Counted from the first letter of the stretch, positions 30,990 through 40,070 are shown. The stretch is 64,000 nucleotides of DNA from Pseudomonas lundensis (GCF_002269125.1 NZ_NQKI01000002.1:62001-126000); one strand, 5' to 3'. The notes: generated by a model from the letters alone, not told the origin. Program-made: numbers and translations.

Positions 30990-31014
30990 GCGCGACTAAG
31001 CCCAGGAGCCTTCT

Positions 31015-31557
31015 ATGCAAAACCCACAGAATTTGATTTGGATTGACCTGGAAATGACCGGTCTGGACCCAGACAACGACGTCATTATCGAAATGGCCAC
31101 CATCGTCACTGACAGCAACCTCAATACCCTGGCTGAAGGCCCGGTCATCGCCATCCACCACAGCGACGACGTACTGGCGCGCATGGACGAGTGGAACACC
31201 CGCACCCACGGCAACAGCGGCCTGACCCAGCGCGTCAAAGACAGCACCACCAGCATGGCCGAGGCCGAGGCACAAACCATTGCCTTCCTCGAACAATGGG
31301 TGCCTAAAGGCAAATCGCCGATCTGCGGCAACAGCATCTGCCAGGACCGTCGCTTCCTTTATACCCACATGAAAACCCTGGAAAGCTACTTTCATTACCG
31401 CAACCTCGACGTCTCGACGCTTAAGGAACTGGTTGCCCGCTGGGCACCTGAAGTGCGCGACAGCCTAGTGAAAAAAGGCACGCATCTGGCACTGGACGAC
31501 ATCCGGGAGTCGATTGCCGAGTTGCAGCACTACCGTAAACATTTCATCAAGTTCTGA
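31015..31557 (+). CDS. orn: Oligoribonuclease
   Basis: 180 residues, the standard length. DEDDh exonuclease motifs: [10 protein letters not shown] (D, E), the QDRRFL segment with the third acid, and [10 protein letters not shown] with the final His/Asp. It degrades di- and oligoribonucleotides, including pGpG from c-di-GMP breakdown in pseudomonads. CAGGAG sits 7 bases before the ATG. It is followed by 170 bases without a gene. Confidence 0.97.
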   Translation: MQNPQNLIWIDLEMTGLDPDNDVIIEMATIVTDSNLNTLAEGPVIAIHHSDDVLARMDEWNTRTHGNSGLTQRVKDSTTSMAEAEAQTIAFLEQWVPKGKSPICGNSICQDRRFLYTHMKTLESYFHYRNLDVSTLKELVARWAPEVRDSLVKKGTHLALDDIRESIAELQHYRKHFIKF

Positions 31558-31694
31558 AGATCGTGTCCCTGGCCGCTGCCATGGGCTGCCAAATGCTGCG
31601 CCGCAACCCGTTTGCGAAGGGGTTCGCGGCCTGCCGGCATCGTTTACAAAAGTACTGCCCCCGCTGCCCCCTTTTGGTGCCCGCGCCAACTGAG

Positions 31695-31700
31695 TAGACT
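31695..31700 (+). promoter_or_regulatory. Candidate -10 element for the TRIC gene
   Basis: TAGACT followed by GCGCGCC, 27 bases before the ATG, with AAGGAA as ribosome site in between. Confidence 0.4.
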
Positions 31701-31727
31701 GCGCGCCTTATTGCAAGGAACGCCGCC

Positions 31728-32339
31728 ATGTTGCTGATGCTCTATTTAGTTGCCATTACTGCCGAAGCCATGACCGGCGCGTTGTCTGCCGGGCGTCGGG
31801 GCATGGACTGGTTTGGTGTGGTGCTGATTGCGTGCGTCACGGCGCTCGGCGGCGGTTCGGTGCGCGATGTGCTGCTGGGGCATTACCCGCTAACGTGGGT
31901 CAAGCACCCGGAATACCTGGTGCTTACCACTTTTGCCGCGCTGGTGACGATTTTTATCGCACCGCTGATGCGCCATTTACGCTCGCTGTTTTTGGTACTC
32001 GATGCGCTGGGGTTGGTGGCGTTTACCCTGATCGGCTGCATGACCGCGCTGGAAATGGGCCAAGGCATGCTGGTGGCGTCAGTCAGTGGGGTGATTACCG
32101 GCGTCTTTGGCGGCATCCTGCGTGACATCTTCTGCAATGACATCCCGTTGATCTTTCGTCGTGAGCTGTATGCCAGCGTGTCATTTGCGGCTGCGTGGTG
32201 CTTTTTGCTTTGCACTTACCTGAACATGCCCAACGAACAGGCGATTTTCGTCACCTTGTTCGGTGGTCTTTTGCTGCGCTTGCTGGCAATTCGCTTTAAC
32301 TGGGAAATGCCCAAGTTCGTCTACAACGACGCGCACTGA
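31728..32339 (+). CDS. TRIC-type trimeric intracellular cation channel family protein
   Basis: 203 residues with seven predicted membrane helices in two UPF0126 repeats. Each repeat carries the glycine-rich motif: GGGSVRDVLLGHYPLTWV (about residues 44-61) and GVFGGILRDIFCNDIPLIF (about 124-142). Prokaryotic TRIC proteins are trimeric monovalent-cation channels; physiological role in bacteria is unclear. It is the last ordinary gene before the accessory segment that carries the RHS toxin. Confidence 0.9.
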   Translation: MLLMLYLVAITAEAMTGALSAGRRGMDWFGVVLIACVTALGGGSVRDVLLGHYPLTWVKHPEYLVLTTFAALVTIFIAPLMRHLRSLFLVLDALGLVAFTLIGCMTALEMGQGMLVASVSGVITGVFGGILRDIFCNDIPLIFRRELYASVSFAAAWCFLLCTYLNMPNEQAIFVTLFGGLLLRLLAIRFNWEMPKFVYNDAH

Positions 32340-32388
32340 GTCGCCTGCACACCTGCCAATAGCGCGTCGACCACGGGGCGCGCCCTCT

Positions 32389-32604
32389 CTACGTTGTGAG
32401 CCATGCGCCAAACCGCTCGGCTTCAAAGCGGCTGAGGTGGGGGCTGGTGTTGTCGGCGTTCAGTTCCGTCCCTTCGAGCAATAGTGAGAGCTGCTACAAG
32501 GCTTCCTCAGCCGTGACACCGGGGTTGATGCTGAATAAGGAAGAGCCGCAATGGGGTGTGGTGTGTAAAGAATTGAGAAGTGGATCGAGGGCGATTGCTT
32601 TCAT
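32389..32604 (-). pseudogene. Broken small gene (DUF3077-like)
   Basis: On the minus strand an ATG at 32604, with GAGAG upstream, opens MKAIALDPLLN and continues CGSSLFSINPGVTAEEAL. An in-frame TAG follows at 32496-32494, and the same frame carries on QLSLLLEGTELNADN and LSRFEAERFGAWLTT to a TAG at 32389. The LFxxNPGVxxxxAL...LL pattern resembles the small DUF3077-type proteins common in Pseudomonas. The amber codon and short C-terminus suggest decay. Family call is tentative. Confidence 0.4.
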
Positions 32605-33189
32605 TGATTTACTCTCATAAATAAGTTGGAAAAACTGCAGTTATTCGCTGTCAATCGAAAGGTGGCAGTTGTGTGCGAGAACAACCAAGACCCGGCGCGC
32701 TCAACAGCCATAACACGGTGAAGGGGTGCTAGCGGTTGCCTTGCTTGTCCTCATGCGGTCTGTCAAAACCGGTCACTGATTTCAGCGACGCGGCGAGACT
32801 GTTCTCGGATGATGAGTGTCACAAGGCGGGAGGATTCTCTCGGGAACTTGCCCCGAACGAAAGCGATGATCCAGGTGCAGACGTTGCAACTTCTGTAGGA
32901 GGTTTTTCATAACTTAACGCGGTCTTTGTAGGCGAATGTTTGGCCGTCATGTTGATATAACTATTTTTTGTGAACGGCAGCGCATAACTCAATTATCCTG
33001 ATAAGGATTTTCTTTGTTGAGTATGTTGTTTTAGGCGCGCCTGAACGGTATTCAGTGGCTGGGTAACATAGTTTGCTGCGATTACGCTGAATCAGCCTAC
33101 AGCTTATAGAGAATTTGCGGTGCGCTGTTGCTGAGTGGCTGAACTAATCTGCAAAGGCATGGAAGGATCTGTGCGGTCACCGTTAATCA
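32605..33189. other. Gene-poor, AT-richer stretch before the RHS locus
   Basis: About 600 bases without a gene I can support. The right half (from about 32930) is visibly richer in A+T than the surroundings and probably holds the promoter of the 331-residue gene. A 42-codon minus-strand frame (MKNLLQKLQRLHLDHRF, from an ATG at about 32910) is not recognisable. No transposase, integrase or att repeat is seen. Confidence 0.4.
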
Positions 33190-33201
33190 GGGAGATTGCT
33201 T

Positions 33202-34197
33202 GTGAGCGAATTATTAAAGGGTAGTGCTGCAGTCGATGAGGGCGAAATTGTAGGTGTTTCAAGGCTAAGTGTGGTTTTTGACTCGCACCCCAATAATGTG
33301 TCTAAAAAGATTTTTGCGAATGCGCGGATGCAGGCGCGAATCACTGTATTAATAAATTGTATCGATAATAATGGCCGTGATGTTCGGCCTCCGGACGCCA
33401 TGCTCAAAAGCCTTAAACTTATTCACTATAACGGAGGCCATGATCTTGGGTCGCAGTGGACCGTTCGTGAAGTACCCAACCAATACAGGCATGACATCTC
33501 GGGCGTGGCAGGGCGTCAGCGTCGTGACGCCAGTGATGAAGATGAGCGCGGGGTGGTGGTTGAGCGCTGGGTCAGCTGTGATCAAATTGATGAAACCAGG
33601 ATCGCGGTTGCTATTACCCTCCCCAATGGTCGGGTGGCAAAGAGCAATAACCCTCACTCTTTGATGGGTGGAAGTGACAGCTCGGTGACCTTGGAGGCGA
33701 TTGCGCCAGTTCGTTATGGTGCGGAGTATTTCAGGTTGGAGAAAGTTGCTGGACCTGCGGGGGTTGGGCACAAGATTTACAAGTGGTATTTGGGGTTGCG
33801 TGTGGGTGCAAGTAACATTCCCCTACAAGACTGGATGACTAACGATATTGATGTATTCAGAGGGCAACCGTTTTACTGCGATCCTTGGACGGGCAATGTA
33901 ATCAACTCTCCCTTATATGTTGTGGGTACTCTCATTCATGCAGGTACCCAATTAACTCATGTCTGGCTGCCTACAGATTCGGCAGGCCATTCAGGGCGTT
34001 TTCGGCAGGACTACATCGTTAATGTGAATGACAGGCCTGGAGAACTGACACTTGTTCAAGGGCTTTCTGGATGGGGGGATCGATCTTGTCCGGTCAAAAA
34101 AAATCCTTGTTTTATCACCGTTATTGACGCTTTCGGGACGGAACATGCGCTGCATATTTTTGTGAATGAATATGAACAGGGCTTCGAGTTGAAGTAG
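33202..34197 (+). CDS. Unrecognised 331-residue protein upstream of the RHS gene
   Basis: The GTG at 33202 has GGGAG at 33190-33194 (7-base spacing), so I prefer it to the TTG at 33196. No signal peptide and no membrane helix. I do not recognise a family. The composition is soluble and beta-rich, with Gly/Asp/Asn turns (NGGHDLGSQWTVREVPNQYR, WYLGLRVGASNIPLQDW). The last 80 residues (VWLPTDSAGHSGRF, DYIVNVNDRPGELTL) look like an Ig-like or carbohydrate-binding type of sheet, which is only an impression. The A+T content is higher than in flanking core genes. It lies 54 bases before the RHS gene in the same direction and probably shares its transcript, so a role in RHS delivery, folding or protection is possible but unproven. 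Confidence 0.7.
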   Translation: MSELLKGSAAVDEGEIVGVSRLSVVFDSHPNNVSKKIFANARMQARITVLINCIDNNGRDVRPPDAMLKSLKLIHYNGGHDLGSQWTVREVPNQYRHDISGVAGRQRRDASDEDERGVVVERWVSCDQIDETRIAVAITLPNGRVAKSNNPHSLMGGSDSSVTLEAIAPVRYGAEYFRLEKVAGPAGVGHKIYKWYLGLRVGASNIPLQDWMTNDIDVFRGQPFYCDPWTGNVINSPLYVVGTLIHAGTQLTHVWLPTDSAGHSGRFRQDYIVNVNDRPGELTLVQGLSGWGDRSCPVKKNPCFITVIDAFGTEHALHIFVNEYEQGFELK

Positions 34198-34251
34198 CAA
34201 AAAAGGGGGGGTCTATTCTGCGTGATAAATAAAATATGAAAGGAGTGCGTA

Positions 34252-37200
34252 ATGCCAGTTGCGGGAAATAACGATATTTATTCAAATGCTTTTAACTTCG
34301 ACAGTTTCCTGTCGGGAGGGGTGGATCCTCGCACAGGTATCTACAGTTGCAGGTTGTCGTTGGGCAACATCCAGTCTCAAGCGCTCAATGGTCCAGCCCT
34401 ACCACTGAGTCTTCACTTTAATCCGCTTAATTTCTTTGATCGCGGTTTTGGTATCGGCTGGATGCTGACGGGTACGCGTTATGACCGGACAGCTAAAACG
34501 CTATCGCTGGCAAGCGGAGAAACCTATAAAACGCAGGAGTTACCGTCCAGGGTTTTGCTGACGGATCAGAAGCTTGAGCACCACAAGTTGCATGTCACAG
34601 GGGAAAAACGCTTTCTCTTGTCTGCCCAAAATGGTCAATGTGAAGAACTGGCCATGATGGGGCTCAGCAACGTAGCGATGACGCAACGAATATGGAGTGC
34701 CAACGGGGCAAGTATTGAACTGGCTTACACGCTTTATAACGGTCATCCGATGTTGAGCGAGGTGCGCGATAGCCGTCGAACGCTGTTGTCGATCACGCGT
34801 ACGGGCGCAGGATTAGAGCTCAAGCGCTTTCCCGGTTCCGATAAGGAGGCCACTTTCGTTATTCATTTAGTCAATGGCCGCCTCTCCAGTATTACGTTGC
34901 CCGGTGGTGGGCGATGGGAAATACGTTATCTGGTGCTCAACGGGCTGGCCTATCTGTCGCGTTTGTACTCGCCCCTGGGGGCGATTGAACATATAAGTTA
35001 CAAAACAATGGGGCTGCGCTTTCCTGAAGGAAGCAGCATGCCTGCAATGGCTTCAGTGGCGACACACTCGGTATTCCCGGGTAATGGGCAGCCCTCTATT
35101 CATAAACACTTCAACTTTTCAGATACCAACTTCCTGGGCTTTGGCGCGACCGGTTTCTCATCAGAAACGTCTGGCGACAGGCTTTACAAAGTCGTTGGAG
35201 ATTACAGCTATGCATCGACCGAAACCCTGATGTCAGGGGGGGAGGTGCACAGTGAAACAGTGCGCACCTTTAACAAATTTCATTTGCTGGACGCTGAAGT
35301 GACTCGGTGCGGTGCAAAAAAAATATCCGAGCGGGTGGATTATCACACCGAGGCAGGCAAGTGCTTCAGGGACCAGCCTGCGCAATGCCGACTGCCAAAG
35401 CGCTCGCTGAAGCGCTACGAGGATGTCAAAACAGGCATTTTCCGTGAGGAGGTTACGCAGTTTGAGTTCGACACGTATGGCAATGAAGTCAAACGTGTCA
35501 CACCTGATGGCCTTACCACGCTGACTGACTACTTCCCGAGCGAAGGTGCTGACGGTTGCCCGGCGGATCCCTTGATGTTTGTCCGGTTTCCACGTCAAAA
35601 AACGGTCTTCTCTGGCACTCACCCGCAAGAACCTCATCACATCACACGATTTCGGTATACCGCATTGGCGCTGCTTGAGGGCGCGACAGTTGCTTCGATT
35701 ATTCCCGAGCGCGAGCAGTTCTATGTGCGTGTTGGTGAAGCCGAGGTTTTGCATGAGCAAACCGATTATGAATACGCTGCAACACCTCAGGACCCCACTC
35801 TTCATGGACGCCCGGTAGCCAAAACTTCGACCCTCAACGGCTTGGCTACTAAAGAAACACGTAACTATGTCATCAGCCATCATGCAGTGACGGTGGAAAC
35901 TGTACTGACAGGCCATGACGAAAGCCGCGCAACGGACCGGGTTGTTTACTGCGCATTTACGGGGGGCTGTTTATCGCGTAGCGAAGAAGACAAGGCACCA
36001 GTCGGGTATGAATATGACGCATTGGGGCGGGTGACACGCGAAACGGTGTCGAAGGCTTCGTCGTACCAAGCCTCAAAAACCAGGGCTTACCAGCTCCCTC
36101 AATCCGAGACGCAGTACCCCACGCTCCTCATTACTGATGTCAATGGCATGCAGCAGCGAGTGACATACGACGGTATTGGGCGTGTCTGCACGATTGAGGA
36201 GCAAGACGTAGAAAGCACTTCGAACGAACAGCCATTGCGGCTCATCAAGCGCAACCAGTACAACAGCCTGGGTCAGCTTCATAGCGAAACCGTTACAGAC
36301 TGGCTGGGTGTCAGGCCGTTGGTGCTTCAGACACGCTATGCCTATGACGATTGGGGACAGGTCAAAACAACGCTTCATCCTGAAGGTGTGCAGGCGCATG
36401 TCGAGCGATCCCCTGAGCATTTATCGCAGACCTGCTGGAAACAGGGGCAGGGTAAAACGGTCACGTTTTTTAATACTCAAGGCAAACCTCTAAGTGTTGA
36501 GACCTTCGATTTGCAGGGCGTTAGCCAGTCCAAAACGACCCATGCCTATGATGGGTTTGGTCGATGCATTCGGCAGACGGATCCCGCAGGCAATGAGACC
36601 ACATTTGAGTACGACGCCTTTGGGCGCCTCTGTCGAAGCACTTTGCCCGACGCGACGGTTGTAGAGACCCGGTATGCGTCGTTCAGCAGCGAAGAACTGC
36701 CGGTGCAAATTCAAGCGGCTGACAAAGTGATCGGCACCCAGACGTTCGATGGCTTGGGGCGTTTGGTCGCAAGCGACACCGGTGGGCGGAAAACGACCTA
36801 TGAATATGCACCGGGTAGCTCACTTCCACGTGCGGTCAGTCGACCCGATGGTCAGCGCAGCACCCGCGACTATGAGGCGATGCTTGATGGGGCAGTGGTC
36901 GGGTGTACGAGTGCGAATCAAACTTCTGTTTATGGTTATGACCCCCGTTCCGGCTTGCTCACTCGCGCCAGCGAACTGGGACGTACCAGCACCTATGAAT
37001 ACTCACGGGCGGGAAGGCTGAAGCGGGAGCAATGGGCCCTGGCGGGGCAGTTGTACGAAGCTTTTTACACCTATTCCCTGGGGGGGCGCGTGCTGAGCCA
37101 GGTGGGTGTAGACGGTTCGCGCAGTGAGCACGGTTATGACGCATACGGCCGGCTGAAAACCATGAGTTGCGACGCTTTAAAGGCTGAGTGCGAGTACAAC

Positions 37201-38004
37201 GCCTTGGGTCAGATGCACATCATCAAGGCCAGTGATGCCGCGCAACAACAGCTTACAACGACCATGAGCTATGACGAGGTGGGGCGGGAAGTGCAGCGCA
37301 TGGTGCACGCCAATGGTGTTGAAAAATTCACCTTGAAAACCCGTTACACCCGCGCCAGTAAAGTTGCTCAGCGCAGCCTGTTGAATAACGGGGTCGTCCT
37401 GCGCGATGAGTATTTCGACTATGACCGTCGGGGGCGACTTGTCCATTACCGGTGTAATGGCTCCCAGCGCCCCTGTAACCCGTTGGGTAAAGAGATTGTG
37501 GCCCAGCGCTTCGAATTTGATGCTTGGGACAACATTGTGTCGCTGCAGACAACCTTCGAGGGCGGCCAAAACACCACGACCTACACCATGAGCGAGAGTG
37601 ACCCGACGCAGTTGATCAAGGTTGAGCACTCTCATGCGGACTATCCGGCGCCGGTTACGTTGCGCTATGACGCCAATGGGCATTTGATTCTGGATGCTGC
37701 CGGACGGACGTTGAGTTATGACGGCTTGGGTCGTCTCACACAGGTGTCGCTGGCCGTGAATGCTGCCGTTCGCAAGTACGGCTACGACGCGGGGGACCGT
37801 TTGGTCGAGATGATCGATAGCGACACGGCCCCCCGGCATTTTTTTATCGCGATGACTGTTTGGTCAATGAAGTTCAGGGCTCGGATACCAAGACGTTTCT
37901 GCGCATGGGGAATACGCTGCTGGGGCAGGAGGAGCAAGGGGGCGCGGCACGTACAGTCTTACTGGTGGGTGACTCACAGAAGACCGTGTTGGGTGCGTCT
38001 GTGA
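34252..38004 (+). CDS. RHS-repeat protein, N-terminal and repeat part (frame ends after a T7 slip site)
   Basis: 1250 residues as read without slippage; about 1198 are genuine RHS sequence. AAAGGAG at 34239-34245 precedes the ATG. It starts MPVAGNNDIYSNAFNFDSFL and GVDPRTGIYSCRLSLGNIQ, the N-terminus of large Pseudomonas RHS/YD-repeat proteins. No signal peptide, PAAR or VgrG-like domain is seen, so the export route is unclear. YD repeats fill about residues 400-1190 (GYEYDALGRVTRET, THAYDGFGRCIRQTD, TYEYSRAGRLKRE, LSYDGLGRLTQV), expected to fold into a hollow shell around a toxin. After TAPRHFF at the T7 run the frame turns into non-homologous sequence to a stop at 38004. The -1 frame continues the RHS core. 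Confidence 0.85.
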   Translation: MPVAGNNDIYSNAFNFDSFLSGGVDPRTGIYSCRLSLGNIQSQALNGPALPLSLHFNPLNFFDRGFGIGWMLTGTRYDRTAKTLSLASGETYKTQELPSRVLLTDQKLEHHKLHVTGEKRFLLSAQNGQCEELAMMGLSNVAMTQRIWSANGASIELAYTLYNGHPMLSEVRDSRRTLLSITRTGAGLELKRFPGSDKEATFVIHLVNGRLSSITLPGGGRWEIRYLVLNGLAYLSRLYSPLGAIEHISYKTMGLRFPEGSSMPAMASVATHSVFPGNGQPSIHKHFNFSDTNFLGFGATGFSSETSGDRLYKVVGDYSYASTETLMSGGEVHSETVRTFNKFHLLDAEVTRCGAKKISERVDYHTEAGKCFRDQPAQCRLPKRSLKRYEDVKTGIFREEVTQFEFDTYGNEVKRVTPDGLTTLTDYFPSEGADGCPADPLMFVRFPRQKTVFSGTHPQEPHHITRFRYTALALLEGATVASIIPEREQFYVRVGEAEVLHEQTDYEYAATPQDPTLHGRPVAKTSTLNGLATKETRNYVISHHAVTVETVLTGHDESRATDRVVYCAFTGGCLSRSEEDKAPVGYEYDALGRVTRETVSKASSYQASKTRAYQLPQSETQYPTLLITDVNGMQQRVTYDGIGRVCTIEEQDVESTSNEQPLRLIKRNQYNSLGQLHSETVTDWLGVRPLVLQTRYAYDDWGQVKTTLHPEGVQAHVERSPEHLSQTCWKQGQGKTVTFFNTQGKPLSVETFDLQGVSQSKTTHAYDGFGRCIRQTDPAGNETTFEYDAFGRLCRSTLPDATVVETRYASFSSEELPVQIQAADKVIGTQTFDGLGRLVASDTGGRKTTYEYAPGSSLPRAVSRPDGQRSTRDYEAMLDGAVVGCTSANQTSVYGYDPRSGLLTRASELGRTSTYEYSRAGRLKREQWALAGQLYEAFYTYSLGGRVLSQVGVDGSRSEHGYDAYGRLKTMSCDALKAECEYNALGQMHIIKASDAAQQQLTTTMSYDEVGREVQRMVHANGVEKFTLKTRYTRASKVAQRSLLNNGVVLRDEYFDYDRRGRLVHYRCNGSQRPCNPLGKEIVAQRFEFDAWDNIVSLQTTFEGGQNTTTYTMSESDPTQLIKVEHSHADYPAPVTLRYDANGHLILDAAGRTLSYDGLGRLTQVSLAVNAAVRKYGYDAGDRLVEMIDSDTAPRHFFIAMTVWSMKFRARIPRRFCAWGIRCWGRRSKGARHVQSYWWVTHRRPCWVRL
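37839..37845 (+). other. T7 tract: slippery heptamer or frameshift lesion in the RHS gene
   Basis: In the incoming frame the bases read CAT TTT TTT ATC, so the tract is a perfect X-XXY-YYZ heptamer, T TTT TTT. A -1 slip gives CAT TTT TTT TAT CGC GAT GAC, i.e. HFFYRDD, and then the conserved RHS core. An eighth T would do the same in DNA. A C6 run lies just upstream at 37829-37834. Confidence 0.7.
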
Positions 38005-38933
38005 ATGATCATGTTTCTTCGGTTGCATATGACCCTTATGGCAACCGGTCGATGCAAGGTGAGGTGCTGACCGGGCTCGGTTTCAATGGCGAGCGTTTTG
38101 ACTCCGTGACTGAGTGTTACCTGCTGGGGAATGGCTATCGGGCATACGATCCTTTACTGATGCGTTTTCAGAGCCCGGACAACCAGAGTCCGTTTGGCGC
38201 CGGAGGGTTGAATCCCTATGCCTATTGTTTGGGTGATCCGATCAATCGAAGCGACCCTACAGGGCATTCCGTTTGGGAAGCTATCGTAGGCGCCGGTATG
38301 GCTGCGCTGGGTATCCTGGCAAGCATTGCAACGTTTGGTGTGGCTACCCCGCTGGCAATCGCGGGACTGGTGGCGGGCGTGACCAGTGGCATCGCGGGGA
38401 TTGCCAGTGCTGTATTTCAAGGGGCTTGCCCGGAGTCAGGTGCAGGCGAAATATTGGGTTATGTAAGTCTGGGGCTTGGGCTTCTATCAGTCGGTATAGG
38501 CCTTGCTGCCTTGGGCAAAGGTTTCATCTATTTTGGTAATCGCATGCACGATGCCTTTAAGAATGGGCTCGATGGAAAAGGGGCAATAAAAGCGGGAAAG
38601 GCAATGGCAAGCGGTGCCAAGGGGAAAACCACGGCACCCGCTGTGAAATGGAAAGTTATTGCGCCCAAGCCGAAAAATATACGTTCAGATTTGAGTGAGA
38701 GTGCTCTGAATGACTATCACCGGTTTGTTAAAAGTATCGAAGAGCAGAATTTGCACCCGGGTGTAGCCGCGCAAAAACTCGGTGACGCCAAGTACACCAG
38801 GATGAGTGGCACGGCTAAAAACATACATCAATATGAGATTCGTATAGGTGGAAAGGACCGCGTCACGTTTTTATTGCACAAGGATTCAGTAGAAATACTC
38901 CAGGTTGGCGGGCACGCACTGATGAAGAAGTAA
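37860..38933 (+). CDS. RHS core and C-terminal toxin-like domain (continuation in the -1 frame)
   Basis: 357 residues from a TTG at 37860, but the homologous reading begins at 37845 just after the T7 run; joined across it the protein would be about 1560 residues. It carries the RHS-associated core: YDPYGNR, GFNGERFDSVTECYLLGNGYRAYDP, RFQSPDNQSPFGAGGLNPYAY and the boundary motif DPINRSDPTGH (about 38230-38265). After this comes a glycine/alanine-rich hydrophobic segment (38275-38540). The last 85 residues (LSESALNDYHRFVKSIEEQN, HQYEIRIGGKDRVTFLLHKD, VEILQVGGH) follow the strand pattern of RelE/ParE-type toxins, YxIRIxxxxRVxFxxxxxxVxILxVGxH. That fold call is inference. No immunity gene follows: queG begins on the opposite strand 10 bases later. 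Confidence 0.75.
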   Translation: MVNEVQGSDTKTFLRMGNTLLGQEEQGGAARTVLLVGDSQKTVLGASVNDHVSSVAYDPYGNRSMQGEVLTGLGFNGERFDSVTECYLLGNGYRAYDPLLMRFQSPDNQSPFGAGGLNPYAYCLGDPINRSDPTGHSVWEAIVGAGMAALGILASIATFGVATPLAIAGLVAGVTSGIAGIASAVFQGACPESGAGEILGYVSLGLGLLSVGIGLAALGKGFIYFGNRMHDAFKNGLDGKGAIKAGKAMASGAKGKTTAPAVKWKVIAPKPKNIRSDLSESALNDYHRFVKSIEEQNLHPGVAAQKLGDAKYTRMSGTAKNIHQYEIRIGGKDRVTFLLHKDSVEILQVGGHALMKK

Positions 38934-38943
38934 GCCAAAGCCT

Positions 38944-40008
38944 CTAGCGCGCCGCGTGCTGATCAAGCGCCCACTGCACATGCTCCTGCACCAGTGCTGA
39001 CGGGTAATCGCGGCGTGCCTTCAATGCTTCCAGCACAGGAATGGTCGACGGCGCATTGCCCAGCCCCACGGCCAAATTGCGCAGCCAGCGCTCATAACCA
39101 GCTCGTCGCAGTGGCGAGCCCTCGGTGCTGCTGAGGAATGTGTCCTCATCCCACATGAACAATTGGGCTAGCTCAGCGTTGTCCAGGTTGTGCCGCGGCT
39201 TAAAGTCACCTTCAGCCGTGGTGCGGGCGAAGCGGTTCCAGGGGCATACGATCTGGCAGTCATCGCAGCCAAACACCCGATTGCCGATCATGGCGCGCAG
39301 TTCTACCGGTATGGCGCTTTTTAGCTCAATAGTGAGGTACGAAATACACCGCCGTGCATCCAGCACATACGGCCCGACAAACGCATTGGTCGGGCAAATA
39401 TCCAGGCAGGCCGTGCAACGCCCGCAGTGTTCGGTTTCGTGCGGTGCATCTTCGGGCAGCGGCAGGTCGACAAACAGCTCGCTCAAAAAGAAGTAACTGC
39501 CCGCCTTGCGATTGAGGATCAAGGTGTTCTTGCCGATCCAGCCCAAACCGGCTTTTTGAGCGATGGCTTTTTCCAGCACCGGTGCGCTGTCGACGAAGGC
39601 ACGAAAGCCGAACGGGCCGATCTGGGCTTGAATACGGTCCGCCAGTTGTTGCACGCGCTTGCGGATCAGTTTGTGGTAGTCGCGCCCCAAGGCGTAACGC
39701 GACACGTAGGCTTTTTCTGGCTGGGCCAGTAATTGCGCCATGTGCGTGTCGCCGGGCAGGTAGTCCATGCGCAGCGACACCACGCGCAAGGTACCGGGCA
39801 CCAGCTCTTCAGGGTGCGAGCGTTTGCTGCCGTGAGCACCCATGTAGTCCATCTCGCCGTGATAACCCGCTGCGAGCCAGCGTTCGAGGTGTTGCTCGTG
39901 CTCTTCCAGATCGAGGCCGGCAATGGCGACATGTTGAAAGCCCAGCTCGCGGCCCCATTCCTTGATGGATTGAGCGAGAGCGGGTAGGTCGACAGTAATA
40001 GCAGGCAT
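38944..40008 (-). CDS. queG: Epoxyqueuosine reductase
   Basis: 354 residues from the ATG at 40008 (MPAITVDLPALAQSIKEWGR); in-frame codons further upstream are not part of the family. Two ferredoxin-type [4Fe-4S] motifs are visible: CGRCTACLDICPT and CDDCQIVCPWN. Conserved active-site sequence includes DSAPVLEKAIAQKAGLGWIGKNT. It is the cobalamin-dependent enzyme that reduces epoxyqueuosine to queuosine in tRNA. It is divergent from nnrD. Confidence 0.95.
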   Translation of the reverse strand: MPAITVDLPALAQSIKEWGRELGFQHVAIAGLDLEEHEQHLERWLAAGYHGEMDYMGAHGSKRSHPEELVPGTLRVVSLRMDYLPGDTHMAQLLAQPEKAYVSRYALGRDYHKLIRKRVQQLADRIQAQIGPFGFRAFVDSAPVLEKAIAQKAGLGWIGKNTLILNRKAGSYFFLSELFVDLPLPEDAPHETEHCGRCTACLDICPTNAFVGPYVLDARRCISYLTIELKSAIPVELRAMIGNRVFGCDDCQIVCPWNRFARTTAEGDFKPRHNLDNAELAQLFMWDEDTFLSSTEGSPLRRAGYERWLRNLAVGLGNAPSTIPVLEALKARRDYPSALVQEHVQWALDQHAAR

Positions 40009-40070
40009 GAGGCAAGAGAAACCGGGGCTGAGATGCGTATAATTCTGCCAGACATCGGAGCCCGACACGT

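Noticed and set aside
32870..32910. 42-codon minus-strand frame MKNLLQKLQRL...
   Set aside because: No ribosome site worth naming, no family, and not supported by context.
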